A DNA stretch of 8,874 nt from a bacterium (lineage in GTDB: Bacteria > SZUA-79 > Acidulodesulfobacterales > Acidulodesulfobacteraceae), in assembly GCA_021799935.1 (NCBI GenBank), contig JAJYZM010000027.1, positions 1-8,874 of the forward strand, written 5' to 3'. The position numbers and the translations under genes are program-made. Numbering within the stretch: position 1 is the stretch's first letter; each line of letters begins with the position of its first letter. The notes under the pieces are model-generated. The model did not search any database. It was not told the origin of the DNA and saw only the letters and a list, made by a program, of their open reading frames with translations. Of the stretch, positions 1-7,685 are shown piece by piece.

Positions 1-847
1 TATTTTTTAAATATCCTTCGGTTTTCATATGCAGGGCGCAGATTGCAAGAAACTCGTCGCCCAACAGAGTCTTTCCGTTTTCGTCGCAAAAAATTACCCT
101 GTCGCCGTCCCCGTCTAAAGCCAATCCGACGTCGGCGCCGTTTTTCTTGACGGAGGAACTTAAATGTTCGGGATACATCGAGCCGCATCCTTCGTTAATG
201 TTTATTCCATCGGGACTTGCGCCTTCTAAAATAATTTCGGCTCCAAGCTCCGAAAAAACTTCCGGGGCGGCTTTATAATTCGCTCCGTTTGCGCAATCGA
301 GAACTATTTTCAGTCCGTTTAAGGTAAGATTTTTAGGAAAAGAAAGTTTAGTAAAAATAACGTATCTTCCGGTAGCGTCGTCTATCCTGTGGGCTTTGCC
401 TATATTAATTCCGGTCGTGCCCGCGTTATCGAAATTAAAATTAAAAAATAAATCTTCGATTTTCTTTTCTACCTCATCGTCGAATTTAAACCCGTTTCTG
501 TCGAAAAACTTAATGCCGTTATCGTAAAAAGGATTATGCGAAGCGGAAATTACGACCCCGGCATCCGCCCTCATGCTCGAAGTTATAAAAGCGACCCCCG
601 GCGTAGGCATAGGTCCTACCAAATAAACATCCGAACCCATAGCGCATATACCCGACGAAAGAGCCGTTTCCAGCATATAACCGGAAATTCTCGTATCTTT
701 TCCTATAACTATTTTTAACCTTTTGTCTTTTAATTTTAAAACCTTAACTAATGCCATACCGAGTTTTAAAGCAACTTCGGATGTCAAAGGGTATCTGTTT
801 GCCTGTCCGCGCACGCCGTCGGTGCCGAATAATTTCCTGCCGTTCAA
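1..847 (-). CDS. glmM: Phosphoglucosamine mutase GlmM (N-terminal part, cut by window edge)
   Basis: GlmM converts glucosamine-6-phosphate to glucosamine-1-phosphate in the cytoplasm, the committed step toward UDP-GlcNAc, peptidoglycan and LPS. I translated this frame by hand: 282 codons are open from a TTG at 845-847 to the window edge. It begins [14 protein letters not shown], the family's N-terminal signature. The active-site motif ISASHNP lies at residues 100-106, with Ser103 the expected phosphoserine, and it is followed by FYDNGIKFF. The Mg-binding DGDGDR loop is at 245-250. GlmM is usually about 445-455 residues, so roughly the first 60 percent is present. The TTG start is chosen because a strong Shine-Dalgarno sits 5 bases upstream and the conserved N-terminus begins there. 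It starts one base after the ybbR stop codon, which suggests translational coupling. Known in Firmicutes: CdaA, CdaR and GlmM form a complex in which GlmM inhibits CdaA. PgcA-like phosphomutases are excluded by the short [14 protein letters not shown] start. Confidence 0.97.
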   Translation of the reverse strand, partial: MNGRKLFGTDGVRGQANRYPLTSEVALKLGMALVKVLKLKDKRLKIVIGKDTRISGYMLETALSSGICAMGSDVYLVGPMPTPGVAFITSSMRADAGVVISASHNPFYDNGIKFFDRNGFKFDDEVEKKIEDLFFNFNFDNAGTTGINIGKAHRIDDATGRYVIFTKLSFPKNLTLNGLKIVLDCANGANYKAAPEVFSELGAEIILEGASPDGININEGCGSMYPEHLSSSVKKNGADVGLALDGDGDRVIFCDENGKTLLGDEFLAICALHMKTEGYLKN

Positions 848-848
848 A

Positions 849-1502
849 TTATCTCCTTTCTATCGCCATATTAACGTTTACTTTTTTATTATACAAAATT
901 TTTACTAATTTTGTAGGTTTTCTTAAGGAAACCGTTAATAATTTATTTTTGCCTATATTGTTTAAATTTATTTTCATCGTCGTTATAACCGAAAGATGGC
1001 TTACGATATCTCTAGGTCCCTTTACTCTGACGTATTGCGGGAATACCTCTATGCTTCTTAAAATATATCCTTTTGGAAGGGTTCCGACCGTTACCGGAAG
1101 TACTTTTACGTATCTTGTTATAATTCTGCTTATTATTATAGGAACTATCCTCGGACGAATTTTAATAATTTTAACTCCGTTAGGAAGATTTAGATAAGCG
1201 CTGCCTAAAATTATCGTATTTTTTTTTGCCAATAGGGAATATCCGTTTATTTTAAAAATAATTTTTTTATTAAGTTTCATCAGCGCAATTCTCGAGCCGC
1301 GCAATTTTAAATGGATTTTTGCCGGAAGCGCGTTACTGACGGCATACCCTTTGGGAAGATGCTCGACGGCTATCCTCGCCGTATAGACGGCATCCTGTTT
1401 CGTTCCTCCGACGACGTAAGCCCATATAATAACGGCAAAAACTAGAGAGAAAAGTTTCAGCCAGAAATTTTTTTTAATCAGATTTTCTAAATATTTACCC
1501 AT
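849..1502 (-). CDS. YbbR/CdaR-type membrane-anchored protein
   Basis: YbbR-domain proteins are anchored by one N-terminal helix with their domains outside the cytoplasm. In Firmicutes the homologue CdaR binds and modulates the diadenylate cyclase CdaA. Seen here: 217 residues, a typical family start ([20 protein letters not shown], transmembrane at about 13-31), then two related units, each carrying LPKGY (residues 49-53 and 142-146). Firmicute CdaR often has three or four units, so this is a short two-unit form. The protein is strikingly basic: I count 27 Lys and 13 Arg against 2 Asp and 4 Glu. It lies between cdaA (2-base gap) and glmM (1-base gap), the classic context, which supports a role in c-di-AMP regulation. 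No clear Shine-Dalgarno precedes the ATG, so translation probably depends on coupling to cdaA. Sequence similarity between YbbR proteins is low, so the call rests on the N-terminus, the repeat pattern and the neighbours. Confidence 0.88.
   Translation of the reverse strand: MGKYLENLIKKNFWLKLFSLVFAVIIWAYVVGGTKQDAVYTARIAVEHLPKGYAVSNALPAKIHLKLRGSRIALMKLNKKIIFKINGYSLLAKKNTIILGSAYLNLPNGVKIIKIRPRIVPIIISRIITRYVKVLPVTVGTLPKGYILRSIEVFPQYVRVKGPRDIVSHLSVITTMKINLNNIGKNKLLTVSLRKPTKLVKILYNKKVNVNMAIERR
853..859 (-). promoter_or_regulatory. Strong Shine-Dalgarno for glmM
   Basis: The minus strand reads AAAGGAG, five bases before the TTG at 845-847. It lies inside the last codons of ybbR. This site decides the TTG start, since no ATG or GTG sits at the conserved GlmM N-terminus. 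Confidence 0.8.
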
Positions 1503-1504
1503 TT

Positions 1505-2326
1505 TTATTTTTCGCCGTATTTTCCGAACAGAAGTTCGGAAGCGGTTCTTATTAAACTATGTCCGTGGTCGTACTGGTATTTTAAGTTTTTTAAAAGCTG
1601 GTTCCTCAAATCTTCCATATTTTCTACGTTAGATATTTTTTTCGGGCGGATAATCGAAATTTTACCGCTTTCTTCGGAAATAACTAACGAAAACGCATCG
1701 GTAAGCTCGGAAAGCCCTATTGCGGCCCTGTGTCTCGTTCCTAATTTTTTGCTTATATTGTCCTCCGTGGAAAGAGGCAGATAACATGAAGCGGCGGCAA
1801 CTCTGCCCTTTTGAATAATAACGGCGCCGTCGTGAAGAGGCGAAGGCGGAGTAAATATGCTTAAAAGAAGTTCTTTGGATACTATAGAGTCTAATTTGAC
1901 TCCGATTTTTAAATAATCTCCGAGAAACACGTTTCTTTCGAAGACTATAATCGCCCCTATTCTTTTTGAGGCGAGTTCAAAAGCCGCCTTCGATGTTTCT
2001 TCGATTAAGTTTACCCTTTCTAATTTATTCTGGGCGACTGCGAAAGGATTTTTTCCGACTTCGATGAGCGCCCTTCTTATCTCGTTTCTGAAAAGAACTA
2101 TTATTACGATTATAATGGAACTTAAAAAATTGCCGAAAATATATTCCGTAGCATAAAGCTTAAGCACTACCGCAAATAAAAATACGGCAAAAACTATTAT
2201 CAGCCCCACTAATACCTGAAACGCGCCGGTTCCTTTAATGAGAGTTATCGCCCTGTATGTTATGAAGGCGACTATAATGATATCCGCTATATCGCGCCAT
2301 CCGAAATTTTGCAAAAGAGAAAACAT
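1505..2326 (-). CDS. cdaA: Diadenylate cyclase CdaA (DisA_N domain)
   Basis: CdaA condenses two ATP into cyclic di-AMP, a second messenger linked to potassium and osmolyte homeostasis and to cell-wall balance. It acts at the inner face of the cytoplasmic membrane. The 273-residue protein has three predicted membrane helices (about 12-30, 36-55 and 64-79), followed by the cyclase domain. The two catalytic motifs are present: DGA at 166-168 (in PLHDGAVII) and RHR at 198-200 (in LGTRHRAAIGLSE), followed by VISEESGKIS at 215-224. Length and layout match Firmicute CdaA (about 270 residues), so it looks complete and active. It starts 3 bases after the folP stop and ends 2 bases before ybbR. The Shine-Dalgarno is weak, consistent with coupled translation. 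DisA and CdaS are excluded because they lack this three-helix N-terminus. Confidence 0.96.
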   Translation of the reverse strand: MFSLLQNFGWRDIADIIIVAFITYRAITLIKGTGAFQVLVGLIIVFAVFLFAVVLKLYATEYIFGNFLSSIIIVIIVLFRNEIRRALIEVGKNPFAVAQNKLERVNLIEETSKAAFELASKRIGAIIVFERNVFLGDYLKIGVKLDSIVSKELLLSIFTPPSPLHDGAVIIQKGRVAAASCYLPLSTEDNISKKLGTRHRAAIGLSELTDAFSLVISEESGKISIIRPKKISNVENMEDLRNQLLKNLKYQYDHGHSLIRTASELLFGKYGEK

Positions 2327-2329
2327 ATT

Positions 2330-3547
2330 CTATGCCGTTACCCTTTCCAATAAAGACAATGCCGACGAGGTTTGCTTTATGTCGTGAACCCTTACGATAT
2401 CGACGCCTTTAAGTTTTAAATAAGATGCAAGCGCAAGATTTCCGCTTAAGATTCCGCTTTTATTGTTTCCGGCAATATGTTTTACGAACGATTTTCTTGA
2501 AACACCTGCCAAAACAGGCATTCCAAGCGATTTAAACGATGTGATTCCTGCCAGCATATTATAATTGTCGTCCGAAGATTTTGCAAAACCGAATCCAGGG
2601 TCGAGTATAATATTGCCGGTATCGTATCCTTTAGTTTCCATATATTCCATTTTGCTTTTAAAATAAGACAATATCTCATAGAAAATATCGTCGTACGCCT
2701 CTAATTTTTTTTGCATGTTTTCGGGGGATTTCTCTCTGGAATGCATCATAATATACGGGGCTCCCGTATTTTTCAGGACTTTAGCCATTCCTTCGGCGTC
2801 GAATGAAAGACCGGAAACGTCGTTTACTATAGAAGCTCCGGCATAAAGGGCTTCTTTTGCGACTGCCGGTTTTCTCGTATCTATCGATATAGGAACAGAC
2901 GTTATTTTCGACAATTTTTCTATTACGGGACAGACTCTGTCTATTTCGGTTTGAATATCTATTTCCAGGGACCCCGGCCTTGTGGATTCGCCTCCTATAT
3001 CTATAATGTCCGCTCCTTCTTTTTCTATTTCGACGCCTCTTTTAACGGCGGAAGAATAATCCGAATATTTGCCTCCGTCCGAAAATGAATCTGGGGTAAC
3101 GTTAAGGATACCCATTATATAAGTTTTTCCGTTAAAGACTATGTCGTTTTTTTTGGTTCTTATCGTTGCGGGATTAGATTTTTTGAAAGATTTATCGCAT
3201 TCCGAAAGTATATTTTCGAGTTCCGCGGATAATTCGCTTAAACCGAATTGCTGAGTTTTTATTTTTTTTACTATAATCCTTAACTGTACGGGCGTACCGA
3301 ATAAAATAGAATCGGATACCGCAATTTTTCCGGTAATAACGTCTCTATGATTGGCTAGTTCCGCCCCTATGCTGAGGGCTTCCTGCTTGAGAATATTCAG
3401 CGCGGTCGAATTTATGTTTTTCAGTTTGATAATTATATATTTAAGCTTGTCTCCCATAATAATTTTGCCGGTGCCGGACACTCCTATGCTCGATAATGCG
3501 TTAAAAGCTATATGGCTGTCCAGAATATCTACGAGGTATGCTTTCAT
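2330..3547 (-). CDS. folP: Dihydropteroate synthase FolP with N-terminal extension
   Basis: FolP joins para-aminobenzoate to 6-hydroxymethyl-7,8-dihydropterin pyrophosphate to make dihydropteroate in folate synthesis; it is the sulfonamide target. The DHPS barrel occupies about residues 136-405. Visible motifs are GILNVTPDSFSDGG (146-159), IDIGGESTRPG (182-192), SIDTRKP (221-227), NDVSG (242-246), DPGFGFAK (316-323), GVSRKSF (348-354) and VRVHDI (385-390). All pterin and phosphate-binding elements appear intact. The protein has 405 residues where the classic enzyme has about 270-285. The extra N-terminal 135 residues include NILKQEALSIGAE (51-63), ILFGTPVQLR (81-90) and QQFGLSEL (99-106). From memory, a similar extension occurs in DHPS of Geobacter and other bacteria; its role is unknown to me. 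The ATG has no clear Shine-Dalgarno and lies 59 bases after ftsH. The ftsH-folP-glmM order is widely conserved. Confidence 0.96.
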   Translation of the reverse strand: MKAYLVDILDSHIAFNALSSIGVSGTGKIIMGDKLKYIIIKLKNINSTALNILKQEALSIGAELANHRDVITGKIAVSDSILFGTPVQLRIIVKKIKTQQFGLSELSAELENILSECDKSFKKSNPATIRTKKNDIVFNGKTYIMGILNVTPDSFSDGGKYSDYSSAVKRGVEIEKEGADIIDIGGESTRPGSLEIDIQTEIDRVCPVIEKLSKITSVPISIDTRKPAVAKEALYAGASIVNDVSGLSFDAEGMAKVLKNTGAPYIMMHSREKSPENMQKKLEAYDDIFYEILSYFKSKMEYMETKGYDTGNIILDPGFGFAKSSDDNYNMLAGITSFKSLGMPVLAGVSRKSFVKHIAGNNKSGILSGNLALASYLKLKGVDIVRVHDIKQTSSALSLLERVTA

Positions 3548-3606
3548 ATATAACCGTTAGAGACTGTTAAAATTGCTTTTTTCGCCGCGTCGAAGGACGT
3601 ATCGGT

Positions 3607-5490
3607 TTATCCTTCTATGTCTATCCCTTCGCCGCTTTCGCCGTTTTTATCGGCTGAATTATCTTTTTCGCCTTCAACTTCGTTGGTTTTATAATCCGGC
3701 TTGCGGGCGATAATAATTTCATCGATTTCCTTCCCGCTTAAAGACTCTTTTTCTATAAGTTTCAAGGCGAGGTCGTTAAGTATGCCGATGTTCGCAGTTA
3801 AAATCTCCCGCGCTCTTTCATGGTTTTTAGTTACGATTTCCTTAACTTCGTCGTCGATAGCCACGGCGGTGGATTCCGAATAATCCTTATGCTGGGCGAA
3901 TTCCCTGCCGAGAAATATCTGCTCTTCTTTTTTTCCGAAAGTAATAGGTCCAAGCTTTTCGCTCATACCCCATTCGCATATCATTTTTCTTGCGATATCG
4001 GTAGCTCTTTCTATATCGTTGGAAGCTCCGGTAGTCGCCTGATTGAAAATAATTTCCTCCGCCGTTCTGCCGCCGAGTAAAATAGCTATTTCGTTGAGCA
4101 GGTATTCTTTATCGTAGTTGTGTTTTTCGTCTATTGGGAGCTGCTGGGTAAGCCCCATGGCCATACCTCTTGGAATTATGGTGACTTTATGAATAGGGTC
4201 CGTCCCCGGAAGCAGTTTTGCGACGAGGGTGTGTCCCGATTCGTGATAAGCGGTAATTTTCTTTTCTTTTTCCGTGATTACCATGCTTCTTCTTTCCGTT
4301 CCCATCATTACCTTGTCTTTAGCTTCTTCGAGGTCTGCCATAGTAACAGCCGTTTGGTTTTTTCTGGCGGCCAAAAGTGCAGCCTCGTTGACCATATTTG
4401 CAAGGTCGGCGCCGGAAAATCCGGGAGTCCCCCTGGCTATAACTTTTAAATTCACGTCTTTATCTAAAGGCACGTCTTTGATATGGACTTTTAATATTTC
4501 TTCCCTTCCTTTTATGTCGGGTTTGGGAACCACTACCTGCCTGTCGAACCTTCCGGGCCTTAGGAGGGCGGGGTCTAAAACATCAGGCCTGTTGGTAGCA
4601 GCAATTAAAATCACGCCTTCGTTAGGTTCGAAACCGTCCATTTCTACGAGAAGCTGATTTAACGTCTGCTCCCTTTCGTCGTGTCCGCCTCCTAAACCGG
4701 CGCCTCTATGCCTTCCTACGGCGTCTATTTCGTCTATAAATATTATACAGGGAGCGCTTTTCTTTCCCTGCGCAAAAAGGTCTCTTACCCTCGAAGCGCC
4801 TACCCCGACGAACATTTCGACAAAATCCGAGCCGCTTATGCTGAAGAAAGGAACTCCAGCCTCCCCGGCTATAGCTTTTGCAAGAAGAGTCTTACCGGTT
4901 CCGGGAGGGCCGACGAGAAGTACGCCGTGCGGTATTCTGCCTCCAAGTTTCGTGAATTTTTTAGGGTCTTTTAAGAAATCTACTATTTCTTCCAATTCCT
5001 GCTTCGATTCTTCTATGCCCGCCACGTCTTTAAATGTTACTTTGTTCGTGCCGTCGTTTAAAAGTTTCGCTTTAGATTTTCCGAAAGACATCGCCTTTCC
5101 CGCCCCGCCCTGCATCTGCCTCCAGAAAAAATACCAGAACGCGAAAAGTATTATTATCATAGGCAGCCAGTCTATCAGAAAACTCAAATACCACGGCGAA
5201 CCCGGTTTCGGTTTGGCGTCGATTTCCACGTTATGTTTTTCAAGAAGCGTTACGAGTCCGGGATAAGTCGGCGCATACGTGGTGAATTTCTTTCCGTTTT
5301 TAAAAACTCCTATTATGTCGTGGGATTCTACGGTAACGCTTTTAACGTTGCCTGCCCTAACTTCCTTTATTAATGAAGAAAAAATTATCTTTTTAGTTTT
5401 AGGCGGGTGATGATTGAACATCGTAAAGATAAAAATCATCAAAAAGATTATAAATATCCAGAGTAAAAGGTTTTTTAGTCTCGAATTCAA
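3607..5490 (-). CDS. ftsH: ATP-dependent membrane zinc protease FtsH
   Basis: FtsH is a hexameric AAA+ protease of the cytoplasmic membrane that degrades misassembled membrane proteins and selected regulators. The 627 residues follow the standard layout. Transmembrane helix 1 is at about 8-25, an extracytoplasmic domain at about 26-100, and helix 2 at about 101-123. The AAA domain has Walker A GPPGTGKT (194-201), pore loop FVG (227-229), Walker B IIFIDEID (249-256) and the second region of homology ATNRP...RPGRFDR (298-317). The protease domain has the zinc motif HESGH (416-420) and the probable third ligand Asp492 in [11 protein letters not shown]. The tail is acidic and probably disordered (about 605-627). 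The start is TTG: an in-frame stop lies just upstream, GGGGG sits 10 bases before it, and translation gives the normal short N-terminus. A 153-base gap separates it from tilS, so it may have its own promoter. Confidence 0.98.
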   Translation of the reverse strand: MNSRLKNLLLWIFIIFLMIFIFTMFNHHPPKTKKIIFSSLIKEVRAGNVKSVTVESHDIIGVFKNGKKFTTYAPTYPGLVTLLEKHNVEIDAKPKPGSPWYLSFLIDWLPMIIILFAFWYFFWRQMQGGAGKAMSFGKSKAKLLNDGTNKVTFKDVAGIEESKQELEEIVDFLKDPKKFTKLGGRIPHGVLLVGPPGTGKTLLAKAIAGEAGVPFFSISGSDFVEMFVGVGASRVRDLFAQGKKSAPCIIFIDEIDAVGRHRGAGLGGGHDEREQTLNQLLVEMDGFEPNEGVILIAATNRPDVLDPALLRPGRFDRQVVVPKPDIKGREEILKVHIKDVPLDKDVNLKVIARGTPGFSGADLANMVNEAALLAARKNQTAVTMADLEEAKDKVMMGTERRSMVITEKEKKITAYHESGHTLVAKLLPGTDPIHKVTIIPRGMAMGLTQQLPIDEKHNYDKEYLLNEIAILLGGRTAEEIIFNQATTGASNDIERATDIARKMICEWGMSEKLGPITFGKKEEQIFLGREFAQHKDYSESTAVAIDDEVKEIVTKNHERAREILTANIGILNDLALKLIEKESLSGKEIDEIIIARKPDYKTNEVEGEKDNSADKNGESGEGIDIEG

Positions 5491-5500
5491 ATTATATTGA

Positions 5501-5507
5501 CCCCCTT
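5501..5507 (-). promoter_or_regulatory. Shine-Dalgarno for ftsH
   Basis: The minus strand reads AAGGGGG, ten bases before the TTG start of ftsH. An in-frame TAA lies only six codons upstream of the TTG and no ATG or GTG lies between, so this site supports the TTG as the true start. Confidence 0.65.
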
Positions 5508-5538
5508 AAGGTTTTTGGAGTAAATTATTACACGGCAC

Positions 5539-5565
5539 ATATATAAATATGTCATATTTATATAT
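5539..5565. repeat. Perfect 13-base inverted repeat (AT-only palindrome) upstream of ftsH
   Basis: The arms ATATATAAATATG (5539-5551) and CATATTTATATAT (5553-5565) are exact reverse complements around a single central base. With a one-base centre this is a better DNA palindrome, such as a dimeric operator or a cruciform, than an RNA hairpin. It lies about 48-74 bases upstream of the ftsH start in the only long gap of the window, and it overlaps the candidate -10 box. It could be an operator for a regulator of ftsH. That role is inference; the symmetry itself is seen directly. Confidence 0.7.
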
Positions 5566-5574
5566 TTTTTTCAA
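5546..5574 (-). promoter_or_regulatory. Candidate sigma-70-type promoter for ftsH
   Basis: On the minus strand a TTGAAA box (5569-5574, four or five matches to TTGACA) is followed by a 17-base spacer and CATATT (5546-5551, four of six matches to TATAAT). A TG lies one base before the -10, as in extended -10 promoters. Transcription would begin near 5539, leaving a leader of about 50 bases before the ftsH TTG. The region is so AT-rich that such matches arise by chance, hence the low confidence. Overlap with the palindrome would allow repression. Confidence 0.3.
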
Positions 5575-5643
5575 TAACTATTTGCATTCTATTAATATTT
5601 TAAATTACGATTTAGAAACTATTTATGTATTCTTTTTAAATTT

Positions 5644-7185
5644 TCACTCTATCCGCATAATCCCGGCATTTCTCGTAAGTTCAGTTATTTTAATATCGTC
5701 GCTTATTTCGTTTAAGGAAACCCACGCTATTTTGCCGCTGAAAAGTATTAATGGAATGACTCTCCTTACGTTTGCCGGCACTTTTTTATCTATAAAATAT
5801 TCTTTCAATTTCTTGCCGCATTTCATACCCAGAGGAACAAACCTGTCGCCGTTGTTGAAAGGTCTTACCGTAATGGGAAAACCGATTTTGTCGTAATCGA
5901 AATAAGCGGTATCTGGCCGAAAAATAATTTCCCCTTTTAAAATATCTTTTATAATTTTATCCGACGCCTCTGCGGATAATTTTTCTATATGAAAGGTTTT
6001 GTTGATTTCCTTAATGTTTACGGAATGCCGTCCGGTTTCGCCGGCGTCATTACGGATTATGCAGTTATATCTCTTTTTGGGCCCCGATTTTGGGTTTTCG
6101 AGAGGTTCTTCCAGTTCGAAATTAAAAGATTTAAAAATTAAATTTTTTGCCGACGGAATATATTCTATAATAATCTTATCGTATTCTTTTCTGACGGCGG
6201 TAAATGAATTAATATAAAAATAAGTATTAGGTTTTTCGGATTTTATTAATTGAACAAATGCTTTAAGATTTTTATAATAAACTATCGGTTTTTTTATGAA
6301 AATATCATTTTTATTTTTTGAATCATAACCGCAGGCGCCCAGGACCGCAATCCTTAAAATTCTGTATAACAATGCGTCTTCTAATCTCGATAAGTCGTTT
6401 TTTTCAAAAACTATACGTTTCCCGTCCGGTTCCGGTTTGGCAATATCGTTAAAATTTTTACGCGCAATCGTCTCGATAAAATCGTCGTCTTTTTTTAAAA
6501 TTTCCGCCGTATTTTTAACCGTTTTCAAAAAAGAGGGATTGCATTCTTTAAGGGAAGGTATTATATTTAATCTGACGAAATTTCTTAAAATTTTTGTATC
6601 CGCGTTGGTTTGGTCTTCTACGAATTTTATGGAATTTTTATCCGCGAAATCTCTTATTTCCGATTTTGAATGGTTTATCAGCGGCCTGATTACCGAACCG
6701 GACCTGACGTTAAAACCGGATATAGAGCCTGCCCCTCCGCCGGTAATCAGCCTCATAACTAAATTTTCGGCAAAATCGTCCAAATGGTGGGCAACCGCAA
6801 TCTTTTCCGCTTTAAAATCCTCAGCCGTTTTCATTAAAAAACGGTATCTCAAAATGCGCGCCGCCTCTTCGAGATTTAATTTATTTTCTTTTGCGTATAA
6901 TTTAACGTCTATGCTCCCGGCATAAAAAGGGATAGAAAGTTTTTTGCATAAATCTTCGACAAACTTTATATCCTCTGCTGAAGACCGTCTTATTTTGTGG
7001 TCTAATGAAGCGCATGCAATATTAATTCCGAAATAATGCCTCAGTTCGTAAAGCGAACAAAGCATAACGGTCGAATCTATGCCGCCGCTGACGGCGGCTA
7101 CTACTCTTTCCCCCCAGGCAAGAAGGTCGGAATCTTTTACGGTTTTAGTTAGTTTATTAAGGAAAGAAGAACTTAATTTATCCAA
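5644..7185 (-). CDS. tilS: tRNA(Ile)-lysidine synthetase TilS
   Basis: TilS attaches lysine to C34 of the tRNA-Ile with anticodon CAU, using ATP, so that it reads AUA instead of AUG. It is cytoplasmic and normally essential. The 513-residue protein has the N-type ATP-pyrophosphatase P-loop SGGIDST (33-39), a second nucleotide-site motif HHLDDFAEN (133-141), a middle helical region (about 215-330), and a C-terminal TilS domain at about 428-490 with RPFNNGDRFVPLGM, KKLKEYFIDKKVP and IAWVS. The enzyme is somewhat longer than that of E. coli (about 430). The start is TTG at 7183-7185, because an in-frame TGA lies three codons upstream and no ATG or GTG precedes the P-loop. No Shine-Dalgarno is evident, so the exact start is the weak point. 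An ATT at 7189-7191 is the only other upstream option. AUA codons are frequent in the neighbouring genes, which fits a need for TilS. Confidence 0.95.
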   Translation of the reverse strand: MDKLSSSFLNKLTKTVKDSDLLAWGERVVAAVSGGIDSTVMLCSLYELRHYFGINIACASLDHKIRRSSAEDIKFVEDLCKKLSIPFYAGSIDVKLYAKENKLNLEEAARILRYRFLMKTAEDFKAEKIAVAHHLDDFAENLVMRLITGGGAGSISGFNVRSGSVIRPLINHSKSEIRDFADKNSIKFVEDQTNADTKILRNFVRLNIIPSLKECNPSFLKTVKNTAEILKKDDDFIETIARKNFNDIAKPEPDGKRIVFEKNDLSRLEDALLYRILRIAVLGACGYDSKNKNDIFIKKPIVYYKNLKAFVQLIKSEKPNTYFYINSFTAVRKEYDKIIIEYIPSAKNLIFKSFNFELEEPLENPKSGPKKRYNCIIRNDAGETGRHSVNIKEINKTFHIEKLSAEASDKIIKDILKGEIIFRPDTAYFDYDKIGFPITVRPFNNGDRFVPLGMKCGKKLKEYFIDKKVPANVRRVIPLILFSGKIAWVSLNEISDDIKITELTRNAGIMRIE

Positions 7186-7214
7186 TTTAATTCATATTTG
7201 TTTCATAACTAATT

Positions 7215-7673
7215 TTAATTGTTCGCATGGTCGAAAGATATTTCGAAATAGGACCTTTTTTCTATCATATTGTGAACGGGGCATATCCGTGAAACTTTCC
7301 GCAGTTCTTCGAGTTGGTCTCCGTCGAGATTTCCGATAAATTTTATATTTTTTTCTATTTTATGGACGTAGCCTCTTTCGTTATCGGGTTCTGCGCCGGC
7401 ACTCTTTATCTCTTCCGCTCTTACCCTCTTGTGGGTTAAACTTATTTCTACGCTCTTCAAGTCATACTTCATTCTTTTGGCAAACATCATCAGAACGGAT
7501 ACGGTGCATGCGCCTTCGGCTCCGAGAACAAGTTCTATCGGATTAACGGCAAGTTCGTCCCCGCCGGAAGCTTCGGGCTCGTCCGTTATAAGCGTATGCT
7601 TTTCGGTAATAATCTGGTTCTGCAAATTATTCAAATGTTTTACCTTTACCTTGACTAATTCGCCTTCGGACAT
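7215..7673 (-). CDS. OsmC/Ohr-family protein
   Basis: OsmC/Ohr proteins are small cytoplasmic thiol peroxidases that reduce organic hydroperoxides with a pair of cysteines; some family members have other or unknown roles. The 152-residue sequence has the family pattern: AVNPIELVLGAEGACTVSVLMMFAKRM with Cys56 at the start of the long helix, and RICPVHNMIEKR with Cys131. These are the expected peroxidatic and resolving cysteines. The usual Ohr arginine is not obvious to me, and the CPVHNMI form is closer to the YhfA-like OsmC branch, so activity on peroxides is inferred. The start is well supported: AGGAG at 7681-7685 lies 7 bases before the ATG. That site overlaps the stop of the upstream radical SAM gene, and the two coding regions are only 10 bases apart, so they are almost certainly cotranscribed. 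tilS follows after 29 bases. Confidence 0.9.
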   Translation of the reverse strand: MSEGELVKVKVKHLNNLQNQIITEKHTLITDEPEASGGDELAVNPIELVLGAEGACTVSVLMMFAKRMKYDLKSVEISLTHKRVRAEEIKSAGAEPDNERGYVHKIEKNIKFIGNLDGDQLEELRKVSRICPVHNMIEKRSYFEISFDHANN

Positions 7674-7680
7674 TCTTGCT

Positions 7681-7685
7681 CTCCT
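7681..7685 (-). promoter_or_regulatory. Shine-Dalgarno for the OsmC-family gene
   Basis: AGGAG on the minus strand overlaps the TAG stop of the upstream radical SAM gene and lies 7 bases before the ATG. This is a typical arrangement for coupled translation in an operon. Confidence 0.75.

Noticed and set aside
751..1197. Open frame of 148 codons on the plus strand
   Set aside because: It lies opposite the 3' half of ybbR and the start of glmM, has no family motifs, and both minus-strand genes fit their families well. It is an antisense shadow.
2482..2679. Minus-strand 65-codon frame inside folP
   Set aside because: It overlaps the conserved DHPS C-terminal motifs in another frame and has no features of its own.
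3548..3606. Gap between ftsH and folP as a possible terminator or promoter
   Set aside because: Only a weak four-base stem (TTCG/CGAA) is present, without a T-run on the coding strand, and no convincing -35/-10 pair. It is best treated as an ordinary intra-operon spacer.
4274..5266. Several plus-strand open frames of 88-142 codons opposite ftsH
   Set aside because: They mirror the highly conserved AAA domain of FtsH, have serine- and proline-rich translations typical of reverse-strand reading, and no recognisable domain.
5491..5496. Perfect TATAAT immediately before the ftsH start codon
   Set aside because: It sits in the spacer between the Shine-Dalgarno and the TTG, and no good -35 box lies 16-18 bases upstream. 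Transcription from it would begin inside ftsH and omit the start codon.
5539..5571. Palindrome followed by a T-run on the plus strand, resembling a terminator
   Set aside because: There is no plus-strand gene to terminate, the stem is entirely A/T apart from one pair, and the one-base loop is too tight. On the minus strand, the direction of transcription, no T-run follows.
6437..6925. Plus-strand open frame of 162 codons
   Set aside because: It is entirely antisense to the catalytic part of tilS, with no motif and no Shine-Dalgarno that I can see.
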